Below are positions 22,946 to 34,234 of a DNA stretch of 64,000 nt, piece by piece. Where the stretch lies: positions 21,790,001 to 21,854,000 of the forward strand of contig NW_024464918.1 in the NCBI RefSeq assembly GCF_017591425.1, read 5' to 3'. Both the position numbers and the translations under genes were made by a program. The number at the start of each line of letters is the position of its first letter. Within the stretch, counting starts at the first letter, position 1. This stretch comes from Ochotona curzoniae. Its lineage: Eukaryota; Chordata; Mammalia; Lagomorpha; Ochotonidae. The notes under the pieces are model-generated. The model saw only the letters and a list, made by a program, of their open reading frames with translations, was not told the origin of the DNA and did not search any database.

Positions 22946-24889
22946 ACTACAGAAGTTTGTGGAAAATGGAATCATTTCTCTTTGTGCAAAATATTTTGAA
23001 ATTCACATGCAGTATTTTCGTAACAGTTTTCCATTAACTTTCTGGCATTGAATTCATGTATTAAAATGCATAAGACACTAGAAACTATGGAATTTGGAGT
23101 CAGAAATTAGAAGTCCTAGGTTCAGCATCTCCTAGGTATGTGAGTCTCAGAAAAAATATTTGTAGAATATTGAAAGGATCAACTGGTATTAATATGAGGT
23201 TAATCATATTAAATAGACGATTTATTCAGTTCAAATTTTGTTTGTAGGGATGAGAATATTAGAGGAAATAAAAACTACTCAATTCCGTTTCTTCAGCTTT
23301 ATCATGCTCTAGCAAATTCAATGTACTCTTTTCCAAATTCTAACAGGTGAGCATGTAGACAAATGATTCAGAACCACATTAAGGCAGAAGCTCCCTTTAC
23401 TTTCACAGGCAAAGGAAACAAAAGGAAAGTGTTAGGGGGAAGCAAAACTCACTGTTGGTAATGACATCTTCCAGTGATGGGAGAGATCACTAATGTGGAA
23501 GGCAAAGAGAAGATATCTGAATAAAGTGATTAAACCTTGAGGTCACAGTTTACCTTGAGAGGAGTTGCTGGTTTGGATTTCTTTGGCCAGGGATGTGTGG
23601 AGCACAGTAGCAGTCTCCTTACTTGGATCACTGATGCCTAGTAGCATGAATTGTCTCAAAGGGCTGTTTGTTTCTGACTTTGATCTTTCAATTGTGTCTG
23701 ATGTTTCATGCACCAATAGGCTGGGTCAGACTTGAAGGCTATGTGCATAGATTTCTATTTGTGGAGCATGAGAACAAGAAGTACTGGTGTCTGCAAATCA
23801 GACTGATGACCTACCGTATTCCAGAACATTTGGTCAATTTTGATTCAGGTGGATTCTGGTCTTTGCAAATGCCTCTACCTCTATTTCTCAGAAGTCTTAC
23901 ATGTTTTATATTTCTTGGGTATCATTTTTTTTTCCTCTGGGAAATAACAATATTCCAAATAATAATCTTTGCAAGACCTATGCCTCCCATTATTCCATTT
24001 AGTGCCTTGTACCATGTCTCAACTCTGACAAGTCTGAAAATTGACCTAAAATTCAGCCTCACAGACTTTAAATTACTTTGTGTTGTTAGTAGTCTTGTTG
24101 TTGTTTTATGTTCCTGCCTCAAACTGAAACCCAGGTCTGACATTTATATTTAGCCTCCTTTTTCATTGTGTCCTTCATCTATTTTTGATAGTTTTTAGTT
24201 TGAGAGACAAATCTTCTGTCTGCTGTTTTACTTCCCTTGGGAGGAACAGGGTAGAACAGAGACCCCAAAATGAAGTGTCAGAAATGAGAGCTTCCAGTAA
24301 AAAGATAGCTTTCAAAGTAAATTGAGATTTTAAATCCAGTTTCAGAGTATGTTCATCTTAAATGAAACTCAGACCAGTAAGACTTTTATTGGTTGGATTG
24401 TGTGTTTTATGCCTTAACCACAGTCACAATAAATATTCTGAAAATGGATGCAGAAAATAGACAAAAAAGCTTCCATAGTTTGTCTGAAAAGAAAGAAACC
24501 AAGTCATTGAAGGTGGTAAGGTCTTCAGAAAGGAAAGGACTTTTATTTAGACAATCCTATGGGATCCTTGTGTCTCAGGTCCCCAACCTGATGGTTGAGC
24601 ATGTGCTGGTGTGAACTTGATAGGGATTCAGCAACCCTTCCTCTGGTTTCTGAAGCCAAACTCTCCAGACATAAAATTGAGATGACTAGAATCTTACCCA
24701 ATTTTACTGGTGAACAACACGCTTAACAGTACCTTCTTATGACAAACAGTAGTTCTAAACAACACAACACAGAACAAAAGAAGACAATGACTAGCTATAA
24801 CAAGAGTCACATACCCAAAGAGCTGTTCATTTCTAACCAAAATTTTCTCCTGTAAAACTCGATTGGAAAATCCCTCTTAGAAGAGATAA
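22320..24889. other. Upstream side of SPINK13, no further gene seen
   Basis: Should hold the SPINK13 promoter or noncoding first exon, which I could not fix. A 161-codon open frame at 23668-24153 has no recognisable domain. The rest is AT-rich unique DNA plus the CA microsatellite. Confidence 0.4.
22904..22942. repeat. GC/CA dinucleotide microsatellite
   Basis: GCGCGCGCG followed by about 14 CA units. The alternating purine-pyrimidine sequence could form Z-DNA. It lies upstream of SPINK13. Confidence 0.9.
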
Positions 24890-26975
24890 GGTTCAATTGA
24901 GTAGAGGTTGATTATCATGTTTTGTGGTGAAGATTGCTTTTGGTCACCTTTGCTGAGAGTTCTATGCCCCTCCTGGATTTTGTTTCCCAATTCTTGTTCC
25001 AGATTAGGGAAATTTTTCTTATTTGATTAAATAGATTTTTAAACTCAGCTTCCCTGTCTGCATCTTCTACAACTCCCATAACTCTTATGCTGGGCCTTTT
25101 AATTATTAAATACTTTATTTTTAGCTTGATCCAGCCAGCTCCACTTTCAGCTTTTGCTTGTTTCCCCATTGTGAAAACAAATATCTTCCAATTCTGAGAT
25201 TTTTTTTGCCGCATTCATTCTGTTATGGAGACTTTCCACTGAATTTTTTTTTTTAAAGATTTATTTTTATTATTTTTTTATTGGAAAGGCGGATATACAG
25301 AGAGGAGAGACAGAGAGGAAGATCTTCCGTCCGATGATTCACTCCCCAAGTGAGTCAAACGGCCGATGCTATGCCGATCCGAAGCCAGGAGCCTCTTCTG
25401 GGTCTCCCACGCGGGTGCAGGTTCCCAAAGCTTTGGGCTGTCCTCGACTGCTTTCCCAGGCCACAGGCAGGGAGCTGGAAGGGAAGCGGGGCTGCTGGGA
25501 TTAGAACCGGCGCCCATATGGGATCCCGGGCGTGCAAGGCGAGGACCTTTAACCACTTGCGCCACCGCGCCGGGCCCTCCACTGAATTTTTAATTTGCTC
25601 TATTGTGTCCTTCATTTCCAATAATTGGGCTTGATTTTGTTTCAGTGTTGTTATTTCCTGTATAATATACTGCTTAAAATCCTTGAACTCCTCATCTCCT
25701 TCTTGTTAAGAAACTTGATAATGATTCTTCTGAATACTTTATCCCCCATTTTCTCAATGTGTTCTTAAGTTAATTCTGAGGTTGGCAAGGGCTTTTGCCC
25801 CTTTGCAGGGGGTCTTCAGTAATTTTCATTGTGCCTGCATCTCTTTTTTTGCTCTTGATCATTGTACTTCTGCTTAACAGATTCCCCTTAGGGCAGGTTT
25901 CTAAGCTGTGTCACCCACAGGTCTACAATTCAATTTTACTTATTACAGTTGGCACCAGGTCCTTTTTTTGCAGTCACTTGTGCCACTCTGGGGTCTTTTG
26001 TTAGACTTCCACCAGTCTCCATAGCCCCATCTTCTGGCCCTCTCCACCTCATGTGACCCATGCTGAGGCTTCACTGTTGCCTATACAGCCTTTCTCTCAC
26101 TTCTGATTCAGGCAGTTCCCAGGATTAAGGAGACACCAGGTTTCCTGAATAGCTAGTATGTTGGTGGTGTTGATCTTGCCAGAACCTGCTTGCCCTTTGA
26201 TCTGAGGGCTACACAGACTTATTTTGGGTCATAAGATCCCAAAGTCAGTTTTATTTTTTATGTGTGACCAGTACAATGCACTAAGCCCAGTGAGTTCACT
26301 CCCAGCTCAGTGCATGTGCAAGTCACTATTGTCCCTGCAGTCTCAAAGTCTTTTCCATGTTGTACAAAATGGTGCCTGACATGGCATTGGTGGAATTCTA
26401 GATCTGCTGGCCATTAGGTCTGGGCCTACCCAGACCTATTTTGTGTGGAACCTATAGAATGCCACATTATCGCAGTGCACTGAGCCAGAAATGAGTTTGC
26501 TCCCAGCTTATTGCATGCACAACTCTGTCCCATAGCCTTTGCCTTCCTATGCAAAATGGCACCCAGTTAGGCTCAAGTGGGGAACTGGGCTGTGATATCC
26601 ACCCTGTTACTGCACCACCAGTTTGGGATCTGCTGCTCTGTCTCTGCTCCTGATCAAATCAAGTAGAACAGCCAGATGGGCAGCTCTCTGACTTCACCTC
26701 TTGAGGTCTTGTTGAACTCCCCTTCCCTGCTGGTTTCTGGTGAAATCTCAGGCTGCCGGTGGAGTTGAGATTGCTGCTCACTGACTGCTCTTGGGGTATC
26801 TGGCCACTGCAACACTGCACTGTTGTCTCTGCTGCATTCCTGTGTCTGTCAGTCTCCCAGTGCCCCTCTGCCATCAGTCTGTTCTATTTCCTGGAATGTG
26901 CCCTCTTTGCTTCCATGTCTAATGTTTCTCCATTTGTTTGAATGTGTCATTACCCTATTCCGCCATATTGATTCT
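24890..26975 (-). mobile_element. L1 fragment, antisense: ORF1 part and 5' UTR
   Basis: On the minus strand, 26975-26000 reads as an L1 5' region (beginning near AATATGGCGGAATAGGG), followed by coiled-coil ORF1-like sequence down to about 24890. The ORF1-like text (AATCTCAGAATTGGAAGATA, GAATTGGGAAACAA, AATCTTCACCAC) matches the stretch at 53430-53690. Stops and small gaps break the frame. ORF2 and the 3' end are missing here. A young SINE splits the element. Confidence 0.7.
25249..25577 (-). mobile_element. Young C-type SINE nested in an L1
   Basis: Perfect 14-base direct repeat TCCACTGAATTTTT at 25235-25248 and 25578-25591, both within L1 sequence. Well-kept body, head GCGCCGGGCCC at the right end. 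It inserted after the L1. Confidence 0.92.
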
Positions 26976-28144
26976 CTGTAGTCACCACTACGCTTCTCAT
27001 TAACAACTGAAGAGGGCAGTCATATACTACATAATGTAGTAAGTCAGATACTTGCATCTCAACTTGCTCAGAAAAAAATCTGTACCCTTTTAGATGAACA
27101 GAAAAGAAAAAAAATCTGTACTTTTTCAGAGGAACAGAAAAGTAAAGGCCATCTACTACAAAGCTACCATAAAATGAAATCATATATAAGCATTAAATAT
27201 TTTAGGCCAATATTACTCCTTCTTTACATATACATAGACACAGTCACGTATCCAAGCCAGCGTTCCAGTGTCAATAAATGGTTGTAGATTCTGTTTTTGA
27301 CTGCTATAGACTGTTATTGAACTTACCTGTCCACTGTAAGGAAGTAGAAAACTGGACAAGATTAAAAAATAATTGTATTGCAGCGTTAGACCACAGGCAG
27401 TGAAAAACTAAGCTGGTAGATTGCTGAGGAAAGACAGGCAGCTACCTGGACTCCCTGGCTTGCACATGACATTTTAATGGAAGCTGTTGACCTCAGACCT
27501 CTTGCATCTGGTATATCACATACGAGCAGCACTTGAATAATACCAAGTGACAGGAACCATTAGGATATGCTCAGTGTTGGGTTTTATTAACTTGGCAATG
27601 AGTATTGAAATAGTCCTGTTGATTCCTTAGTGTCAACTGAAGCTTGTAATAGAAGTGATGGAAATATTCCCTCAGCTACTTAGGTAGGTCCTAGAGATGT
27701 CATACATGGGTTTCACATGTCAGCAAAGCCTGTGGATCCATGGAGGGTTTGAAGGAGCACACAAGAGGCCAATCTCACACGCATCAAAACAAGTTTGTTT
27801 TACCAGTACATGCTGAGTGTCAGAAGCCGCTAGAATATACCCAGTATTGGGCTTTACCAAATGAGACTGAGTCCCAAGACACAGTCGCTTTACCCCTTGC
27901 TATCTCTCTAAGATTGAGGGCAGCCCTGCAGCTACCCAGAGTGGTCCCAGGATGCTCACCTCTGATCCTGCTGTCACAGTCTCCACATGTCCTGAGGTAT
28001 TTGCAAAGCCTACCCAAAATATGCCTTAGGCACTCAGGTGCTTAGAGTAAATATTGCATATAATTCTTACCATTACAAGCCTCTACACATAGTGTCAGTA
28101 AATGATTTTACAAGAGTATTTACCTACCAATCTGTTTTTACTTG
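26976..28144. other. Gene-free stretch with small local duplications
   Basis: Holds a tandem duplication of about 37 bases near 27068-27142 and two similar stretches near 27550 and 27830. No gene was recognised. Confidence 0.4.
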
Positions 28145-28510
28145 CACAGTTATCTTTATCCACTTGAAAGGCGGAGATACAAAGAGGCAGAGACAGACAG
28201 ACACAGGGAAAACTCTTTATCACTGGGTCACTCCACCAATGCCCTTAACACCCAATAGACCAGGCAGAAGCTGGGAACAAGGAATTCAGTCTGGCTTTTC
28301 CATACAGATGACAGGAACCCATGAACTTGATCCAACCCTTGCTGCTTCCATAGGGTCTGCACTGGCAGGAGGCTGGAATCTGAAGAGGAGTGGAGATTAA
28401 AAGGCATTCTCCCCCAGGCATTCTCATGTTGGGAGAGGCATCCTGAGTGAAATCCTAGCACCTTGTGCATCCCAAGTGACTTCCTAGCAGCTGACCCATT
28501 CCACCCCCGC
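28145..28510 (-). mobile_element. C-type SINE, antisense
   Basis: CCACTTGAAAGGCGGAGATAC, GGGTCACTCCACCAATGCCC and GGAGATTAAAAGGCATTC, antisense of an older SINE subfamily. Confidence 0.6.
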
Positions 28511-30134
28511 CCGCCCCACCTGTTTTTATTTTTCATTTGAACTGGTTGCTGGGTTGGAGTCTGACTGGTAATGTAAGGAGTCCCTGAAGTTTCCATGAAG
28601 AAGATTCTAACTCAGAGGCTCCTTGAAAGTAGATGTGGGCATTATGGCTTTGTCACAGCTTTTGCTTACTCCTCGTTTCCTCCGTCCATAGTGTATGTCA
28701 TATTGATAGACACAACCAAGCATAGGAGAGCAGTTTGGAGACATGGACAGAGGTGTGTAGGCTCTGTAGTAGTAAAGATGGTGTCTAGATGAAGTCACTT
28801 CCTTCCATTGGCTCAGTTTGTGACCCAAGCCTAGTTCAGGTGTGCTGTGAATATAGTGATAAAGAACGAAAGCTTAAGACACTCAGTGAATGGAAGTAAA
28901 GAGTGAAATGACTTAGAGGTGATCAGGCGATGCAATATTACTATTTCTGTGTCATATAAGGGTGCTTGAAAATTTTGATGGAAAATTGATTTTTAAGATT
29001 ATTTGGGCATAAACATTTTGAATACCTTACATAAATTTTTCTAATTGTGCTTTTTTCATGAACTTTTTCTTGACACCTTATGTACATGTATTCTTTAAAA
29101 TGGTACCAGATAAAGCTTATATTTTAATTCCACTCCTACAAACTTTTGGAATATCCTAGTATTGTACTATTAGGCTCACCATGTCATGGATATTATCTAG
29201 ATATTAGCAGGAAATGAATAATGAGGATCGGAATTTGGACTTATTCTTCTAGTCCTTATTCATAACCTACTAAGTGCCTACATTACAATAAGCCAAAGGA
29301 ATGGCACTAGAATTTATGAGTCTTAGAATTTTAATAAAAGCAAGCTACAATTTTTTAGTAGTTCAGCATTATTCCAATTAATGTATAGCTGTTAGGTCTT
29401 TAAGATACCACTAGAAACCTAACTTTATTAAATTACTACTTGTTTTGTTTTACCAAACACAAAGAAATTGATAAAATTTAGTTTTGTAGTAGTGAAGTAA
29501 AGAAAGTAAAGAAAACAAGGCAAGCAATATCCAGGAAGTAGAAAGACCATCAGCCAGGAGATGTGGCAGTTGATAATCTTATCATGTGTGGGATTGATAT
29601 TAGAAGAACAGAAGGAACCTGTTCCACACAAGATAGCAAATGAATAGAACACTTTATTCTGCTTGCCTGAGTTAGACAGGAATGATCAAAGGCCTACTGT
29701 TAAAAGATAATTGAGTCCTTAACTAAAGGCTACTTTCATTAGAAATGTTTGGCTTTTTTCTGTTTCTTAGAAGACAGAAAAGGCATATTCTCAGAGCCTA
29801 AAAAAAAAAAATCAGCATAGAAGTATGGTATCTCACAGTCAGAATTTACTCAAATCTTATATATTCATAATGGGGCTTTTATTTTTTGATTGCAGCCCAT
29901 CTTATAAAATATATTTTAAATTGCATTCAAAGAACAAATAGATGCAAATACATATCTTAAAAATTTTAACACAATTATCATGCTTTGTGATACATTATAA
30001 TATTTTCTATTTTACTTTTTCTTGTTTTTCACTTCACTGTATAGTTTATAACCTGATTTGACTTTACAACTCATTAATGCATCAGGGTCTATAATATAAA
30101 ATGTATTAGACTGCTTTTAAGAGTTAATAATTGA

Positions 30135-30142
<8 letters not shown>

Positions 30143-30177
<35 letters not shown>
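30143..30177. repeat. TG dinucleotide microsatellite
   Basis: About 17 uninterrupted TG units. Confidence 0.95.
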
Positions 30178-30179
<2 letters not shown>

Positions 30180-30499
30180 ACATGTGCATGTTCATTTCTG
30201 CCCTGTTTGGTATCACACTGATTTTAAAGTATTACAAAGGACATTTCTTCCAGTTAGGCCACCTCAGGTTTCTTCCCCCAATCCCCTCCTCAAATCTGTA
30301 GGATGTTATTGGTACATGGAGAGTTCAAAAGGAGAAAAAAAAAGCCACAACATGGAAAGATAAAGTTAAATCAGAGGCAAGAGGTATAAGATTAACTGTG
30401 GCAATATATCCATTCATTAGGTTTATTTGCATAGGATCTTTTGTTTTTCACTCTGAGAAGCTATACACAAACTCATATGCTAAAGTTGTAACTTTCCTT

Positions 30500-30690
30500 T
30501 TGAAGAGAAGAGAGAGAAAAAAGAGAAAGATCTTCCATTCACTGTTTTACCTATTAAATGGGTACAATAACCAGGTGTAGGCTAAGAATAAGGAGCTACA
30601 TTCTGATCTTTCACTTGGGAAGCAGTGGGAATGGGCAGACCAGTGTGGCTGGAGCAGACGGGTAAGAGACAATGATAAAAATATCAGCTG
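30500..30690 (-). mobile_element. C-type SINE fragment, antisense, old
   Basis: GAGAGAGAAAAAAGAGAAAG, GATCTTCCATTCACTG and CTTTCACTTGGGAAGC recall the antisense SINE body; truncated. Confidence 0.4.
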
Positions 30691-31574
30691 TTACTAGTAT
30701 CAAAGAGAAAGAATCATTTTTGCTGTTAGATTGTTGCGCAGCAACAGTGAAGCAGAAGTGACGGAAGGTGAAGAACCACTGGTACAGGCGTTGGCAGGCA
30801 TTATACAGGCCCTGCCAGCATAAAAGCAAGGGAACAATGACATTATTTGAACAAGAAAGTGATTTTTTTAATCAGGCATTTCTGTAGGATGTTACACTGA
30901 GAATAAACACAGAGACCTTAAGAGAGCAGTGAGGAGACTGCTTTGTTTCAAGAGAGAAACCTATTTAGATGGTGGGGATAAGGCACCAGCTTCTTGGTGT
31001 GTTTTGAAGGAAGCACTGCCAGGATTTACCCTTTGATGAATTTCCTACATTACTTTTCCAGGTACTTAGAAACTAGACTGCAGCTGTCCAAACCAAGTCG
31101 GTGAATGACAAAGACTTGAAGAATGTGATAGTACGAAACAAAGGGAATATTAGCAAGAGCTTCAAAATATGCTATGTAACCATCACTTCGTTGTATTTAT
31201 TGAATAAAACTTGAGAGTAGATTCTCATTCTTCAGAATTCAATTAATACACATGTGGAGAGCAGCGCTTGCCAAGCTTTGTCACATCATGTCCCACATAG
31301 AAAATAATATGAATTACAAAGAGACAAGGCTACCTACCACTGGTAACAACCTACCCAGAGAGTTCAGATGTGCTAGTTATGATGCCACGTAGAATATTAA
31401 GAAAACCCATATATTTAATAGCCTACATGTTAATAGTTTGCTTAATGACTATAGCCACATTCTACTACTAAATTACAGAAATCAGCCATAACAGCTGAGG
31501 CCAGTGGTATCTAGCTAGTATGACGTATACACAAAGAGTTCATAGAATAAGGGAATTAAAAGGTAAGTTAGAGC

Positions 31575-31925
31575 ACGAGTGTTTGGCTTAAGGATTAAGA
31601 TGGTATTTGAGATGCCAGTTAACACACTTGCGTATTTAAGACACCTGCATGCTGTATCAGAGTGTCTGGGTTCAAGTTCTGCTGTTGTTCCTGACTCCAG
31701 CTTCTACCTAATGCAGAACTTCAGAGGGAGCAAATGGTGAATCGACCATTAGGATCCTTATCAAACATACTGAGTTTCTGGTGCCAGGCGTTAGTCTCAC
31801 CCAGCCCCAGCAATCATGAGCTTTCTGGAATGAACCAGTGAATAGAAGCACTTGGCTCTTTTTGTTGTATTTCTCTCTCTGCCTCTCAAATAATAATGAT
31901 GATAATAATAATAATTTATTTTGTT
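31575..31925 (+). mobile_element. C-type SINE with (AAT)n tail
   Basis: GAGTGTTTGGCTTAAGGATT head, TGTCTGGGTTCAAGTTCTGC B-box, GTATTTCTCTCTCTGCC 3' part, then AATAATAATAATAATT. Confidence 0.6.
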
Positions 31926-32044
31926 GCCAAAATTTTGAAGTCCGTGACTTTTTATAATATCCAATTTCACCAAACTGTGAGGACCATCTTGTATTAGGTT
32001 AGCATTAAATCTCTGCTTTAGCTAAAAACTGAGACTACTAAATA

Positions 32045-32650
32045 TAAGCTGAACTTTTTTTTTCTTTTTTGATTTTCATGATGCATTTCCATAGGCTCAG
32101 GGATTTTTGTCTTACCCTCTCTCTGTTTCCACTCCTCCCAAGTGATTTCCCTTATATTATTGCAATAGAATAGTCCTACAACTGTTACAAGTCCATCATT
32201 CTGGTATTTAAGAGTATCATGATGTTGTAGGTATAGACCGTGATAGAAAGCCTATCATTCTAGTGTCAAGATATATTTAAGTTTCATTAGGAATCCATCT
32301 TTTATTCAGGAGTAGCATGTCTTCACTTCTTGGTATGGTAGTCTCCATTATACAGTTCCTCTAGCTGAATGTATGAATAGACATATTTACCTATATACTT
32401 TGCATGTAAGCAGCCTTGTATCAGAGGTGACATGGTATTTGTCCTTTTGGGACTGACTTATATCAATGAGCAGAATGTTCTCTAGTTGAAACCATATTGT
32501 TACAAGTGGTAGAATTTATGCTTTCATTTCATGTATGATATATGGCAAGGATCCAATTCCACTTTCACTAATGCCTTTTGTCAAAAATGATCCTTTCTAC
32601 TTTCTTGCACCCTTGCCATATCTAAACTTCAGTTAATTTTGCTTCACATT
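32045..32650 (-). mobile_element. L1 3' end fragment, antisense
   Basis: The minus strand reads GACAAATACCATGTCACCTC then GTGAAGACATGCTACTCC and TCTTGACACTAGAATGATAG, ending in an A-rich tail at 32045-32070. It matches the 3' UTR at 54500-54780 and at 8400-8610. Noncoding. Confidence 0.65.
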
Positions 32651-34193
32651 TCATTCAACTGGTGTGGAACAGTGCTATAGCCAAATATTCTTTGCTAAAT
32701 ATCACGTTTAATTGCATGAAAGATACAGGTGACATGATAATGACTTGTATCTCTAATATTTGTGAAATGTGTGGGACAGAAATTATTCTTCTGTAATTCA
32801 AAATCAAGATTCTGTGTTAAAATTTCTGAATAAGCTGTCAAGTTTACTCTGAAGTGGGTGGGTTTGAATTAAGGATTTCAGTTTCCAAAATTGCTGGAGA
32901 AACCAGAATGTGAAGATTAGTTCAATGAAATCCCACTGTGGTTTCCAGTTGACTCTGGGATGGAGACAGAATGTGCTCAACTTCTAAAGTATGGCATTGC
33001 CCAGAATGGTCTCAGCCATACTTTCCAGACTTTCTTGAATCTTCTTGGAGCTGTTCATATCTATCTTGTTTTCCAGCTCTGGTTGCCCTGATACTCATCT
33101 GTGAGATTTTCAAATATGCCATGCCCAGGCCTCATGCACAAACCATTGATTCATATGCTGGGGATATAACTGAACGCTGGTAAAAGGTAGCCAGGTAATA
33201 TCTCTTTCTGATTTAATTTGTAATGTATTTTTAACAAGATGTTCCTGTTTAGGGAAATGTTTGATGGGCACACAAGAACACTCTACATTAATAATTGCAG
33301 TCTTATTATATGAATCTATATTTAACTCAAACTCAGAGATCCAATAGAATGAAATCTCTATTAAGTCTGATATGGCCTCACAGCAGGTAGTTGTCTATGT
33401 AGAATTTCCCAAATGTATTCTTCCTTTTCTTCAGTTGTTTCTGTTGGCTATTGTTGCACAGTAGTTAGAAATATATTACCACTTACATTTTTTTTTTCAG
33501 TCATTGGACATTTCCAGTCTCACCCCATATTTTACAATGCATGTGGTCAAAATTTTCCCAAACCTCTTGCTTAGGGAAGATCTATTGAGAAATAGGAGAA
33601 ATATTTCTTATTAGATACTTTATGACCTCCAGGAAAGATACAAATTATCCCTGTCCCTCCTATCTGCCAGTTGGCAGCCCTTTACCCATGAAGCTCCCTA
33701 CCAAGAGGCCTATCAAGAAAACTCTTGCACTGGGTGCATGTGACTGAGAAGAAAGGGTGAATAAAACACACAGTGTCTGGAGCTGTTGCCCACACACTGC
33801 ACTGCGCTCCACCTCCAGGTAGGTCAGGTGGCATATGGAGAGCAGCACTCTGGTTTTCAGCATTGCTGTGAGAACCTTCATGTCTTTTCTTTTCCAAGTC
33901 CTGTTGTGACTTTCTGAATAAAATCTGAGGTTCTGCTGTGAACAATTCCTTACAGGTGGGAGATTATCTGTGGCCTGACCCAGAGGATGAGGAGCATAAG
34001 CCACTCCTTTGTAAATGTTCCAGGAGACTTTTCCTGGGGTTCTCTAAGTTCCTAGGAGGCCCTGTGTGCACATGATGTGTGCTTTAGTATCTGAGGATGG
34101 GGAGAACATGAGGGAGGGGAGAGGAGGTGGAATATGAATGGTGCTTTCAACTATGAGAGAGAATGCTGTGGACAAGGAGCACTGATTCCTATG

Positions 34194-34200
34194 CTATAAA
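34194..34200 (+). promoter_or_regulatory. Candidate TATA box of SPINK copy A
   Basis: CTATAAA lies 41 bases before the ATG and is kept in copies B and C. A TTTTCTTCCACAG acceptor-like sequence lies between it and the ATG. The coding exon could therefore instead be spliced to an upstream noncoding exon, and the TATA reading is tentative. Confidence 0.35.
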
Positions 34201-34234
34201 CATTGTTAAAGTTTTCTTCCACAGACTTGCTACA

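Noticed and set aside
23668..24153. Longest open frame (161 codons) as a gene
   Set aside because: No domain, signal or splice structure recognised; the translation is hydrophobic but of AT-rich composition, and nothing nearby supports expression.
24915..25214. Host coiled-coil gene
   Set aside because: The sequence matches the ORF1-like part of the L1 at 53.4-53.7 kb, so it is an L1 remnant.
28228..28596. 122-codon minus-strand open frame
   Set aside because: Mostly antisense SINE sequence.
30143..30363. Open frame starting in the TG microsatellite
   Set aside because: The Cys-Val repeat is just the TG tract translated.
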